Shown here piece by piece: positions 1 through 11,713 of a stretch of 64,000 nucleotides of DNA. Below the pieces are notes generated by a model. The model was not told the DNA's origin. It ran no database searches and saw only the letters and a list, made by a program, of their open reading frames with translations. The translations under genes and the position numbers were made by a program. Within the stretch, counting starts at the first letter, position 1. Each line of letters opens with the position of its first letter. Origin of the DNA: Eucommia ulmoides (taxonomy: Eukaryota > Streptophyta > Magnoliopsida > Garryales > Eucommiaceae); assembly GCA_016647705.1 (NCBI GenBank), contig CM028327.1, positions 46,431,977 through 46,495,976 of the forward strand, read 5' to 3'.

Positions 1-406
1 ATATCGTCGTTTTATGGTTGGTTAGGTGGTCAGGTGATGTTATGTCGACGTCGCGCCGGCCCCACGGTGACGGGTGTCTGGGGTGGAGTATGAAAAAAAT
101 ATAATCACAATATAAATTTTGATTAATTTAATATGTACCCCTATTTATCTGATAAATATATTTTTTTATTTAATTTATTTTTGAAATTACCATTTTATTA
201 TTTTTTAAATAATTTTAATTTTTTTTTACCCTCTTCATTTTTTAAAATATACACTAATTTCCACCCCCAACTGTTCTCCGCTGTCCTCCAACTCCTATCC
301 TCCCACTCTTCTTTTTCTTCCTTGTTCTTTCTTCTCTCTCCTTTCTCCCTTCTCTCTCTATCTATATATCTATATATATCGCCTTTCTATTTCCATTAGT
401 GACATA
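1..406. other. Intergenic DNA, no gene seen
   Basis: The first ~100 bases are GC-rich (CG-rich around 45-75). The rest is very AT-rich, and 270-385 is a strongly pyrimidine-rich stretch. An open frame at 133-399 is a by-product of low-complexity T/C-rich sequence, with no recognisable protein. The stretch ends at the left target-site copy of the copia element. Confidence 0.5.
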
Positions 407-411
407 GTTAC

Positions 412-561
412 TGTAAAGATAATTGAAAGATGAAATGTTGGGAAAATATGGAGTGATATATTAATATTCAGAAAAAGTATGATTATAAAACTTTACAATA
501 GAGATACATATGGGAGATTAGGGAAACCCTAGGCTTAGGTTTTTAACCTAATGGGCCAAGT

Positions 562-600
<39 letters not shown>

Positions 601-602
601 CA
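412..602 (-). repeat. 3' LTR of the first copia element
   Basis: Begins TG and ends CA in plus orientation, and matches 5145-5313. It is longer than its partner because of an expanded TA microsatellite at about 562-597. Its outer edge touches the GTTAC target copy. Confidence 0.88.
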
Positions 603-712
603 TTTTCTCTCAAACTCAAGGCGGTAAATGAGACGTGAACTTAAATTTGGAAATCAGAGTGTGAAAGCGTCCGGGTGATGAGCCTTGATGAAAATATCTA
701 TTGTCTAATCGG

Positions 713-3700
713 CTAAACTGACAAATTGTAGACGAACAATATTCTGGAGAATGTGGTGACGGATGAAATGACAATCAGTCTCGATGTGTTTTGTACTCTT
801 GCGGAAGACATCATTATGTGTGATCTGAATAGCACTCCTATTGTCACAATGTAGAACAGTGGCAATAGGAGACGAGACTCCCGTGTCAACAAGGAGCCAA
901 CAAAGTTAAAGTAGTTCTTGTGTTGCATAAGCGATGGCACAATATTCAGTTTCAGTGCTGGAGCGAGCAACCACAGTTTGTTTCTTACTGCGCCAAAAAA
1001 TGAGAGAGTTGCCTAAGAAAAAACAATAACAAGTGGTTGAACGTCTGTCGGTGAGATCTCCGGCCCAATCGACATCAGAATAAGCCTGTAAAGTTGGAGC
1101 AGACTAGGCTGAGAAATGAAGTCCGTGAAATAAGGTATCCTTGACATACTGAAAAATGCGAAGAACGACTAAGTAATGAGTAGTCCGAGAACTAGACAAG
1201 AACTGACTAACTTGATGGACGGCATAGGCGATGTCTGAGTGAGTGACAGTGAAGTATACCAAACTTTCAACCAGTTGGCGATATAGAGTAACATCCAGAA
1301 GAGTGGAATGAGTCTGATATTCGGCTCTAGAGAAGTAGTGGCAATGGTGGAGTTAGTGATTTCAGCCTTGGACAATAGATCAGAGGCATATTTGGCCTAA
1401 GAAATAAAATATTCATCTGAACCAGATGATGCTTCAAGATCAATAAAATAGGTGAGCACGCCAAGATCTTTTATCTCGAATTATCTACTAAGAAACTTTT
1501 TGAGTTCAGAGATACCGCATAAATCATCCTCAATAATAATCATGTCATCCACGTATAATAAAAGAAGGATAATATTATTGTCAGTGTAGCGAATAAATAA
1601 GGTCGGATCATGAGTATTGGATGTAAACCCAAAGTGATGAATGATAGTACTGAATTTTGTGAACTAGGCACGTAAAGTTTGTTTCAGATCATATAAGGCA
1701 TGACGGAGGTGATAAACTTTATATCGAGGAGCAATTAGTCCAAGAGGTGTATACATGTAAACTTCCTCAAGAAGATCACCATTGAGAAATGCATTATTGA
1801 CATCTATCTTAAAAGAGTCAATTTTCGAATGGTAGCAACGACAAGAAGAGTACGGATAGATTTGAGCCTCGCTTTTGAAACAAATGTCTCTTCGTAGTCA
1901 ATGTTATATTCTTGAGCAAATCCCTTAGCAACAAGTTGGGTTTTATAGCGTTCAACGGAAACATCAGAAAGTACTTTGATCGTAAATACCCACTTGCATC
2001 CAATAGGAGTTTTCCCAAATGGGAGGTCAACAAGGTCCTAGGTGTGAGTTTTGGTTAGGGCCTAAAGTTCTTCATTCATTGTTTTCTACCAAAATGATTA
2101 GTACTAGCCTTCTTATAGGATTGAGGCTCATGCAGATTAAGTATGGTAAAAAAATAATGATAACCAGTGAGATAAGAGGGAGGATGAGTTACCCTATTAG
2201 AGCGGCCATAAGAGAAGTCTCAAGCATGGTCAATGAAGTTGGAGGGGTGAGATCAACAAGTGGTTCTAAAGTGGGTTCAACTGGTGGTTCTGGAGTGGGT
2301 TCAGCTGATGATGCTAGAGTAGACTCAGCGAAAGGTGCGAGACTGGGCTCAGGTGGTGGTGCTGGAGTAGGCTCAACTTTACCTAGAACTACATTCTCAG
2401 GAAATAACTTAAGAGATGAGTTAATAAAGAATCTGGAGTTAGTAAGGGTTGATATATCATAGGACTGTAAGGAAGAAAACATTTGATGTTCTCAAAAAAT
2501 GATGTGATGAGAGACACGAAGAGTTTTAGAGATAAGATCCCAACACCGATACCCTTTTATGTTCAATACCATAACTTAGAAAGCAACATAGGTGGGCCCT
2601 TGGTTCCAATTTGTTGTGTTCATGTGATTTGAGAAGAATAAAACAAGCGTAATAAGGAGGTTTACCAAAAAGATGCTCAAATAGAGACTAATGTTGAATT
2701 ATTGTGGAGGGAACACGATTTATTGTGTAGACTATAATTAGGGCAGCCTTACTCCAAAAACGCTCAGGACAAGAGGAAGAAATGAGGAGAGCAAGAATTA
2801 TATCAAGAATGTGTTAATGTTTGCGTTCGACTCATCCATTTTGTTGGGATGTACCAAGACATGAGCGGTGGGATAACGTGTCATTTTTGTGAAGCAGTTG
2901 AGAAAAACACGATCATTGTATTCCATTGCATTATTTAAGTGAAAAACTTTGATATTTCGAGAAAATTAAATTTGAACTATAAAATAAAACTCAGAATATA
3001 TTTGGAATAGTTCGAATTGATTTTTCATAAGAGATAACCATGTATATCGAAAGTACTTGTCCACAAAGATAACAAAATAACGAGAACCAACCATTGTGGC
3101 ATGAGGAAAAGACCTAACATCAGAATGAATTAGATCAAAGAGTGCAAGAGAAATAAACTATCTCATTGAAAGTTAAGGCTGATTGTTTTGCAAGTTGGTA
3201 ATGGATACAGTTGAAGGACTCATGCTGAACTGAACCTAACTGACCGCTAGAGATATTTGAGTCGACTAAAGGAACTGTGACCTAATCGAGAATGCCAAAT
3301 ATAGAATGGTGATAGCGGAAATGGCGGCATTAGAGAAAAAATGATGATGATAACGATGATATTGATGGTGGTGGTGAGGTTACACAGGTTGATGAAGGGA
3401 TATGGGATAGTGGTAGTGGTGGGGTTTGAGGTGGAAGGTGCAAACTATTGAATTCAAATAGATATCCAACTTTATGACCAGTCCCAAGGTTTTCTCCTGT
3501 CCGAGGATCCGGCACACGGCAAACACTATTAGAAAATATAACTTCAAATCCTAATTCACAGAGTTGCCCAACAGATAAGAAATTGAAGGTGAGTTTCATA
3601 ATTAAATATGTGTCAGAAATAGAAAGATGTGAAGTAAAAATCTGACCGGTATGAGTAACACGTATTTAAGAACCATCAGTGATATGAATACTAGGGGTAT

Positions 3701-3950
3701 TCATAGCAGATAGTTTGGATGAGAAAATGTTGAGATCAGAAGTCATATGATTATAACAGGTAGAATCAAAGAACCAAGAAGAATTATCTGTAGTAAGTGA
3801 AAGAGTAGAGGAAATATTTGTACCATTCTTGAAGAAAATTTGGTGGAAGAGTGAATCCATATCCGCAATATAGATGGTAACAATAGTAGATATAGGATTT
3901 GAACCCTCTTTGGCATTGAGAATGATCAAAGAAGTGCAACTCCCAGACAT
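713..3950 (-). pseudogene. Degraded copia pol region (fossil)
   Basis: Separate open pieces on the minus strand show copia pol features. Around 3.70-3.80 kb there is a degraded aspartic-protease region. At 3330-3599 there is a gag-pre-integrase-like piece. At 1.4-2.05 kb there is reverse transcriptase with the YVDDM-type catalytic stretch near 1.54 kb. At 0.7-1.3 kb there is RNase H with a GALVY-like and ADW-type neighbourhood. The region is heavily broken and non-functional. Confidence 0.8.
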
Positions 3951-5144
3951 CGTTGTTGAACCGAATCAACAATATACAACAAAGTATAATGTATGGTATG
4001 AATTTGTAGAAACTGAGGTCACGGATGGATTCAGAACGTTGAAATTGTGCAGGAACCTATCTATAATCGTGAAGAACCGATTGATGAACCCTTGGACCAA
4101 TCAAATTTTCGTGATGAACTGAATCAACAATACAAAGAAAATTATATTGTATGAAGAGAATTTGATTAAATGGAAGCCACAGATGGATTCGGAACCCGAA
4201 CTTATGAGGAACTAGTGTTAGATCTTCAAGAATCGGTCTAAAAATAGGTGAACTAGCATAGAACTACATGAATATAAAGGGAAGTATATCATGTGAGTCT
4301 TAAATCACAAATCAGAGGGTAGAAATAAAATCCAAACGTCCGAAAACCCTAGGAACCAGTCCAACTTTGTACGAAACCGATTTAAAAATACCTGAACCGG
4401 TCAGTAGAAACTTTCCCTGTAAACCGGTGATGTGTCGAAGACCAGAGAGCGTGGAAGTCAACGCTAACGTGGTGATGGCATGGTAATGGGTGAATAGTAT
4501 TCTGATGACATGTTTGGTCACATGTCAATGACATGGCAATGCTAACCACTGACTTCAATGATGTGTCAGCTTACGTGGCACTGACGTGACGAAGTTGGCC
4601 TTTTGATATTAATGACATGTCAGATGATGTGGCAAGGACACGTCGATGAGTTGGAACTGAGTCAGCGATGCCTTGGCGAGGGCTAACTATATGGCACGTG
4701 GATTTGACGCGACAGTGAATCAAATCACGTTTTGAGCGTATGAGGGCGCGTCCGTGGTCGGATAGATGTGATTTTGTGGCATTGGAATCATTTCGTCGAG
4801 ACGGTTTTGATGGTATAGTCGTTGATGAATTTTGAGCATCGGTTGTTGTTGTAGAGCCCAAAATCTATGACAGTTGGTGGTGCTGGTGGTAGTAGTTCTG
4901 TTGCTAGCATTTGACGGCACGTGTGAGTGCGTGAATGCTCCGTTAGCAGTGGTTTTGATAGCGTTGTGCTTGTCTCTTCGAGACGAAGGTGTTGATGTGA
5001 TGAAAGATGATTTTGGAGCAGTAGTGAGATCCGTAGTAGTCAACAGATGTAACGGAAAAAACGACGCGAATGAAGGTTTTTTAGGGTTAGGATTTCGAAA
5101 ATTTTAACAGGAACATGGCTAGGAAACAATAGCTCTTAATATCA

Positions 5145-5313
5145 TATTAAGATAATTGAAAGACAAAATATTGGGAGAATATGGAGTGGTATATTGATAT
5201 TCAGAAAAAGTACAATTATAAAACTTTACAATGGAGATACATATGAGACACCAAGAAAACCGTAGGGTAAGAGTTTTGACCTAATGGACTAAGCCCGTAT
5301 ACATTTATTAACA
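5145..5313 (-). repeat. 5' LTR of the first copia element
   Basis: Partner of 412-602. The inner edge at 5144 abuts the tRNA-Met-like primer-binding site on the minus strand, which identifies this copy as the 5' LTR. The right edge is followed by GTTAC. Confidence 0.88.
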
Positions 5314-5318
5314 GTTAC

Positions 5319-5821
5319 AAATCCAGATGAACAATAGAAGCGCCTATAAGTTTTTAAACATTCACTAAATAGTTTTCAATGTTTTCTCAAATCATAGTCC
5401 CTATATGTCATCTAATTTACAACTAATGACACCCTCTATTAAAAAAAAAACCAACAACTAAACTCATTTGGTTACTAATGGCCCCCTTTATTAAAAAATA
5501 CCAACAAATAAACTCATTTGGTGAACGTTCACAATGAATTAAATTCATGAAATTTATGTCATTTTAATCTATATTTCATCATCTTTATTTTAATATTCAT
5601 ATTGATTATTTTTTGGTGAAAATAAAAAATCAAAAGTAAATATTCACTAAAAATGGTCAAACGTCACTTAATAATACTCCAGTTATGGAAATAACCACCA
5701 ATAAAAAATTCATTTCATAAAAAATACATTTCGTGAATTTTCATAATGGATTAAATTCATAAAAATTATGCAATTTGAATCTACATTTCATCCACTTAAT
5801 TTTGATATCCATGTTGATTAT
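5319..5821. repeat. AT-rich DNA with two diverged direct repeats
   Basis: A stretch of about 88 bases at 5522-5609 recurs, diverged, at 5735-5821. Both share the run GATTAAATTCAT or a close variant, and both end in TTGATTAT. A shorter repeated phrase about ACTCATTTGGT occurs at 5462-5472 and 5512-5522. The second copy ends exactly where the solo LTR begins. No gene seen. Confidence 0.55.
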
Positions 5822-6193
5822 TGTAAACTAATGGGAAACATTAAAATGAAAGCGTATCTTTAAGATTTAGAAGACTCATTTACAGTCTATTCTTCGTTTC
5901 TTCTCTTGTCGGCAAGAAAAATACTACTAGAGTATTTTCCGATAATATTCACACACTTACTAATCAAGGCAAATTTTTATAATATGTTGGGATTAGAAAC
6001 CTTAGAGGTATCAATGCCTATTTATAGATAGAACCTCAAATGGTGTGTCCGCGCCAATAGATGTGTACAGTGTACGGAATAAATGTGATCATTGAAACCA
6101 AGAGGTAAACCTTTTCACATGGTTGCTATTCATGGAACTTGATGCCCATGTGGATACTCCATGAGTCAACCCGATTCGCTCCATAATCCAACA
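5822..6193 (-). mobile_element. Solo LTR of the same copia family as 23941-30671
   Basis: This 372-bp segment aligns end to end with both LTRs of the element at 23941-30671, from TGTAAACT to TCCAACA. Shared landmarks are the GGCAAGAAAAATACTACTAG stretch and the CTTAGAGGTATCAA stretch. No internal element sequence lies on either side. The flanks ATTAT (5817-5821) and ATTAC (6194-6198) fit a 5-bp target duplication with one later change. It was most likely left by recombination between the two LTRs of a once-complete insertion. Confidence 0.85.
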
Positions 6194-6676
6194 ATTACTT
6201 TTGAGTGAAAACAGACGTTGCATGTGGTAGTTACTGCAAAACAATGACAACGAACATTCACATCTGTTCATAAACCTAAAACAAGTGATAATTAGGCCAG
6301 TGAACATTCATTGCCTTTCCTGATGTTCTATAAGTAGAGAAATTCACTTTCATTACGAGATCACTGCACTATCATCTATGCACAAAACATATACATACAT
6401 ATAGAAAGTTATCCTCTGAGAGTTCAAACATAAGTTTAGTTCTTCAAAATTTTTTGATTTCAAGATTCAACCATTAACACTAGTATGGGGGGACGAATCT
6501 CCTTCCGGGGCATAGAGTTCAACAATGGCATTGATCTACTTGATCATTGTTCATCTATTGAATAACTTGTAAGTACATAGTTAAACTTGGAAGAAAAAAT
6601 CTAAATAATCTGATTAAGAATCTAACACACTGCTCGATTACAAGGAACAAGGAAGGAACATATGTTTGGCTTTTTC
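6194..6676. other. 3' flank of the RAP gene, unclassified
   Basis: Lies between the solo LTR and the stop codon of the RAP-domain gene. The part nearest 6600-6676 should hold the 3' UTR of that minus-strand gene. The stretch 6330-6560 has an LTR-like look (TATA-like CTATAAGTAGAG, pyrimidine tracts), but I could not find a partner copy or ends. No coding sequence recognised. Confidence 0.35.
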
Positions 6677-8843
6677 TCAACTTTCATCCAAACTTGTACC
6701 TTTCCAGCCAATGTGATCTTCAAGAATTTTTCGGAGATACTCCAGCTGTTTGAACTCTCCTTCAACTTCCTCCCACTGCAACAAGTATATCACCGTATCA
6801 ATTTCTGTTTCTAATGTACACTTAATATGCAACCGATAATCACCTTTGATGTGTGTGTGTGTGTAATGTATGTGTATTTGATTGGCTTGGCCTAGTGGGT
6901 GAAATAAAGACATGGGAGGGAAACTCACTTCTTGGTGAGACAAAGCTACCAACTTCCAACCAGCAGCAGTAATATAACGCCGTTTAACCATTGTATGCCC
7001 CAAAGGAACCCCTGTACAAACAAAACAAAGTATTCAAAAAACAATATGGTGAAATTTCATGCATGTATTTTGAATACGCACCGGTATTCCTAGAGAAATG
7101 AGTTGGTCCATCAATCTCCAGAGCTACTTTCTGATCAACCAAGGCTGCATCCAAAGTGTACCCATCCACAGCATATTCCCTAACCCAATCAAGGCCAGTG
7201 CTAACAAGAAGCCGTGCCACGTCCTTCTGGAAGGAGGACGTCACTTTCTGATTGAACTTCTTTGTCCTTCCAGCACTGGCTATTTTCTCCTCCTCTACAT
7301 CAGACAATTGAAGATGAGGAGGGCCTTCCAGCTTCAGGAATTGGTTCACCAGATGAACTTGAGAAGCAAACATGATATCCTCCCTACAAACTTGCAGATC
7401 CTCAAAATGGCTGAGAGTTTTCCAGACGTGGGCAAAGAAGGGCCGATCCATCTGCCCAAGAACAGCATATGACCAAGCAATGTTTCCAAGCTGATGATTC
7501 CTATTCACATTAAATTTTAGGCTTTCAAACTCAATTTGGTTATCAAGAGATTCTAGTAGGAGGTCAGCGGGCTCATAAAGTGATGCGAAAGCCCACAACA
7601 CCTGGGCAATTTCTTGGGCATAGAAAGTGTGAATTATATGGGAGGCCCTTTTAGATAGTTCAGAAAAGAGTTGTGGAGCAGAGTGGTGCATTGAGGCGAA
7701 TGCACCTGCTATGTTAGCAACATTCTGGGAATTGAACTCACCAACCTTGGTCAAAGCAACCTCAGCCACCCTCTCCATCTCTGACAAATACAGAAGCTCA
7801 CCTCCAATCTTGGAGAGTGCCCAGGCAATGTTTGAGATGCCTTGAGCAGAGCAGTCGGGCAGGGCCATCATAGCCATACCAACAAGCATAGACATCTCTC
7901 TTTGACGGGTGAAAGCCAGCCTATGAGTCCTCAACATCGAAACTTTCTCCATGTTCTTGGCAATCCGATGGAGCGCAGTCGCAATGTTCAATGGAGAAAG
8001 AGGTGAAGGACTCAGGCCTTTCCCCACAGCCATGATTATCTCTGCAGTCACCTCCAGTACTTCTTCCGCAGTTTGTGCTTCCACTATTGATTTGTTCAAG
8101 TTGATTTCTTGCCTGCGGTCAGACGGTCCAGAGAACTGAGAAAGCCTCTCCACGAATGCTTCCATTGTCTTCTCCTTCCTCTTTTCAAACATCCCACCTG
8201 CAATTACGCTCAACTTCCTTCTGAGCTGACTACTGTCATTCATAGAATTCAACTCATTGAAACCAAAGTCTACGTCTGCATCAAAATCCAGATCATCTTC
8301 GTCTGCCTCGTCCAATTCATCAGTCTTTTTCTTGTTTGCCACTTGCTTCTTCTTATTCTTCTTCTTATTCTTCTTCTTTTTCTTAGTAGCAGTAACCATA
8401 TCTTCCATCGTGCTGGTTAAGCCCCTAGCGCCGATTGACTTGAGGGCAATTTTCCTTGCCCTCACACACCAATCCATGGAATCAGTCTCTTGAAGCAATT
8501 TCGATTTCTGTGGCTTCTTTCTCTTCTCGGATGGCAAAACACCCAAAGGATCGACCTCACCGAGAAATTCAGCTTCCCAGTCCCTGCTGGGTTGCTTTTG
8601 TTTTGCATCATCGCCCACACCTTCCCCATCACCCGAATCCCTAGTGCCAGCGGCTCTCCCTATGTTTAACTTTGCCTCTAGGAGACGAGAATTCTTGGTA
8701 AGAAAAAGCATGTTGGATAATCCAACAAGCCTAGAGTTTGAATTTCGGAGGTGGTTCGGAACCAGACAAGTAGCAGTAGTGAAGCTGAAGGCTGATTGTG
8801 AGCATCTCTGATGAATAGGAAATGTGCTCAGCAATGACTCCAT
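6677..8843 (-). CDS. RAP: RAP domain-containing chloroplast protein (3 exons, 647 aa)
   Basis: Exons on the minus strand are 8843-7082, 7011-6929 and 6775-6677. All introns are GT-AG and the total is 1944 nt, in frame. The first 50 residues look like a plastid transit peptide (Ser/Thr/Arg-rich, few acids). A Lys/Asn-rich block (about 154-172) is followed by a strongly acidic block (about 174-195), then a long helical region (about 200-530) with repeated 'NIAWALSKIG', 'NVANIAGAFASM' and 'IAQVLWAFASL' units typical of octotricopeptide-like repeats. The C-terminus is a RAP domain (about 558-620; AVDGYTLDAAL, KVALEIDGPTHF, YITAAGWKLVALSHQEW). The closest known protein is Arabidopsis RAP, which binds the chloroplast 16S rRNA precursor and is needed for its 5' maturation; that role is inferred here. 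The start is the first ATG of the long frame, and the length is close to the Arabidopsis protein. The gene looks intact. Confidence 0.93.
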
Positions 8844-9391
8844 TTGTTTAGCGTTACTGAGAAAAACTACCTCCCTCGGAATCTCGTGTTGTCGCCACCG
8901 CGATACTTCAATCGGCGCCCGACGACGTCCACGAACTACGGCGGTCGACGTTATGTTTGGAGAGGGACGAGCAGGTGATCATTAAGGATAATGACATTTA
9001 ATTCCTCAAATATTGAAGTACTTTGCAGTTAACACCCTAAAGTTCTAACCGTGAACTTCTTACCCTGCAAGTTTCACCAAAAAGCTCCGGAGTCCTCCTC
9101 ACGAAAATCCCATCGATTGAAGACCCAAATGTTCTCTCTCTCTCTCTCTCTCTCTGTTCGCAATGCCTTTAGACTTACATTTGATTTCTTTTCTTTTCAA
9201 CATAAGAAGAACAATTATTTGTGAAAATATTATTCAATAAGGTCTCGTTTAGATAGTAGAAAATATCATCCATCAAAGGAAGAAGGAAAGAAAGAACTAA
9301 CAATAATTTAGTTCCGGAAATTACTTTTATTGTCTTTGAATTTCAAACAATTTTCCAAAGAATTGTTTTAATTTAGAGGCATAATTAATTA
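8844..9391. promoter_or_regulatory. Intergenic region, RAP 5' flank and APS2 3' flank
   Basis: About 550 bp separate two minus-strand genes. The part next to the RAP start (8844-8960) is relatively GC-rich and CpG-rich, as plant 5' UTRs often are. A (TC)n tract at about 9131-9156 reads as (GA)n in the direction of RAP, about 290 bp upstream of its ATG, like GAGA-type promoter elements. The part near 9200-9391 should carry the APS2 3' UTR. No promoter has been demonstrated. Confidence 0.45.
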
Positions 9392-11632
9392 TCATAGGAT
9401 GCTGCCATCTGGGATGATTGCATTCCTCATAATTACAGGTAACCCTGCTTTGATGACGTAGCCATAAGCTTCCTGGTTCCCTTCTTGGACTTTATCTTTA
9501 TTTATGATCTGCATAGGACCAAGTACATTTATTTTATATTAATCTCAGAACTTCTTGGAGTTTTTTTTTTTTTCTTTCTTCTTAGTAGTTTAGTGTGTGT
9601 GCGCCCTTAGTGAGACAGTTGTTTATATATGCCAAGTCAGATGATTCAACAATTCAAGGATATATATGTATTCAGGGATTCATATATAGTCAGTAGTTAG
9701 TACCATAACATTTTTGCCGATCCTTGCATTTTTATCGACTATGGCTTTCTTTATATGCGAACCTTCTCCGATTCCAATGGGAATGCAGTTGCCGCTGCCA
9801 TCAACGCCACCACTTCGTACATTTTCTATCTGCTATGGACATGTTATATTTATAAACGATATATATTATCTTTTAAAATTTAAATGCGTCTTACTTGATA
9901 GATATCAGATCCCATGATTACTGAATCCTCAACAATGGCCCCGTTCCCAATCCTTGTCCTTAGCCCAAGTACTGTACCTTTGATCTTGCATCTCTGTTTC
10001 AAACAACTCCCCAAATAAATTATGCAATAATCTTTGTATCTCTATCTTCTATTTCATTGCACTTTTAATTTTTAGGAAATCATTTTTTCTCTTTGTTTGT
10101 TTGTACCCAGCAAAAAGATAAAATCAGATTCTTTTCTTACATTGAGGATGCAGCCATCTCCAATGACAGAGTCCGTTATCACAGCATTAGTTATTAGAGT
10201 TGGAGGCAGGAATCGAGGCAAAGTATAAACAGGAGAATCTTTGTCATAGAAGCTGATACCACCAAAAAGAGGGGAAAAAAGAAAAAAAGAGAGATCAAGT
10301 TTTCTGCCCAGCTATGAATTGGTCTTAACCTTTCCTAATAATTTTAAGGCTACCTACTTATATCCCACGCTTGTTATCCTTGTGCTGTCCATATTTGCCT
10401 GGTAGAATGCTTCAATACTTGTCATGTCCTCCCAATATCCATCAAATCGGTAAGCGTTAACCTAATAATTGCACCAGGAAGGGAAATAAAGCAGATTGAA
10501 CTACATGAGAAGGAAAGTATTAAGAGGATTGTTTGATACTCGAGAATAAAATATATTGACCTTTAGTCCTAAGGATATCGCGCCTGGTATTACTTCACTT
10601 GTAAAGTCATTTGCATTGGGCAAATACTCTCTTAGAAGCTTTGTCATGACATCTCGGTTGATGACATAGATCCCCATACTGGGGAAATCATCATGAGCAA
10701 TTTCTACCTGAAATCATAGGTTAGAGCTTGCTGGTGAGCATTTTGAGGTAGTAGGTAGTTAGAAGAAATAAAAGATGTGGACTTCACCGGCTTTATATTG
10801 AATTCGAGGACTTGATTGTCAGAATTTAATTTGAAAATACCAAAACCTCGATCCATGCCACTTGACACCAGCGCAACAGTTACATCTGCCTTCATACTCC
10901 GGTGGGAATCTAGGAGTTTCTGGTAGTCCATCCTATAAAGATGGTGACCAGGAAGGACCAGAAACTCAACCACTGGATACTCTTCTAGTATCCCCAGACA
11001 TCTTCTTACCGCATCAGCATTTCCCTACAAGATTGAAAAGCTACTTGTCAGTGGCATGTATGAATAAAGACAAGCATGGATTTTCTTTTAAATGAGTGTT
11101 TAACCTGAAACCAGCAGCTGTATTCATGACTCTGATATGCTGCAATGACTTCGACGAACCCATCTTTCCCGAGACGTGCTCCAGAATAAGCTCTTGAAAG
11201 GTGAGAATTGAGGGAAGTGGAATTGAATTGCGTGAGAGCGTATATCTTGGTGATGTTACTGTTAATGCAGTTGCTCACAACTGCATCAATCAGCCTGTAG
11301 TTTGCAGCGATGGGAATGGCCGCTTCTGATCTTCTCTTTGTCAATGGATACAGCCTTGACTCTGGTCTATCTCCTAACACTATGGCTGCGACACCCTGTC
11401 AAAACTCTTGCATTTAATGTAATGGCTTGCTAAAACGAAGAGCAAATGATATTTAAATAGCGAAAAATGAGACCTGATTCGGTGGATGGAAGAGCAAATC
11501 CTGTGAGTTGCTTATAAAAAATGGAGAAGAAATTTTAGGGGTCGGTGAATTATGTCTCCGAAAACAATCACGAGACTTGAGAGTAGTACTGCTGATAACG
11601 GCAGTAGGAAGAGAGGCCCGTAATATCACCAT
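9392..11632 (-). CDS. APS2: ADP-glucose pyrophosphorylase small subunit 2-like, probably inactive (9 exons, 463 aa)
   Basis: Exons on the minus strand are 11632-11474, 11395-11105, 11024-10788, 10707-10561, 10461-10358, 10252-10141, 9993-9895, 9829-9704 and 9508-9392. All are GT-AG and the total is 1392 nt, in frame to a stop. A transit-like N-terminus (about 1-53) precedes a nucleotidyl-transferase domain ([50 protein letters not shown]) and a C-terminal beta-helix ending PDGSIL. Two signature sites are altered. The glycine-rich ATP loop is [11 protein letters not shown] instead of the usual GGGxGTRLYP. The LAGDHLYRMDY stretch reads [11 protein letters not shown], so the catalytic Asp is His. 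The downstream GYWEDIGT stretch reads GYWEDMTS. Active subunits make ADP-glucose for starch in plastids. The Arabidopsis APS2 paralogue is likewise described as inactive. The reading frame is fully open and splice sites are intact, so it looks conserved rather than decayed. The start is the first ATG in frame. Confidence 0.93.
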
Positions 11633-11682
11633 GATGGCATGCAACTCCAAGAAGAGATTTCAAACTCATTTAATTTGCGTTT

Positions 11683-11713
<31 letters not shown>

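Larger units (their letters stand above)
412..5313 (-). mobile_element. Old Ty1/copia LTR retrotransposon (fossil)
   Basis: A complete-length but decayed Ty1/copia element on the minus strand. Its two LTRs are 412-602 and 5145-5313, and a 5-bp target duplication GTTAC lies at 407-411 and 5314-5318. Next to the 5' LTR (right side, ending about 5144) is a primer-binding site resembling the initiator-Met tRNA type. Reading from right to left there is a degraded gag region (about 4.1-5.1 kb), a protease and pre-integrase region (about 3.3-3.95 kb), integrase (about 2.5-3.3 kb), reverse transcriptase (about 1.4-2.05 kb) and RNase H (about 0.7-1.3 kb). This is the copia order. The LTRs differ at roughly one site in six, so the insertion is old, probably many millions of years. 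It is broken, with well over ten disruptions. Confidence 0.9.

Noticed and set aside
133-399. 88-aa open frame
   Set aside because: Phe/Ser/Leu-only product of pyrimidine-rich low-complexity DNA.
2019-2482. Opposed frames rich in Gly/Ser/Val and Pro/Glu/Ser in the first copia element
   Set aside because: Product of a GGTGGTTCTGGAGTGGGTTC-like tandem repeat within the fossil, not a gene.
4571-5107. Thr/Ser/His-rich frames at the right side of the first copia element
   Set aside because: Both strands are open in a CG-rich part of the decayed leader and gag region; no domain recognised.
7098-8644. Plus-strand open frames opposite the RAP gene
   Set aside because: Antisense shadows of a well-supported minus-strand exon, with no protein features.
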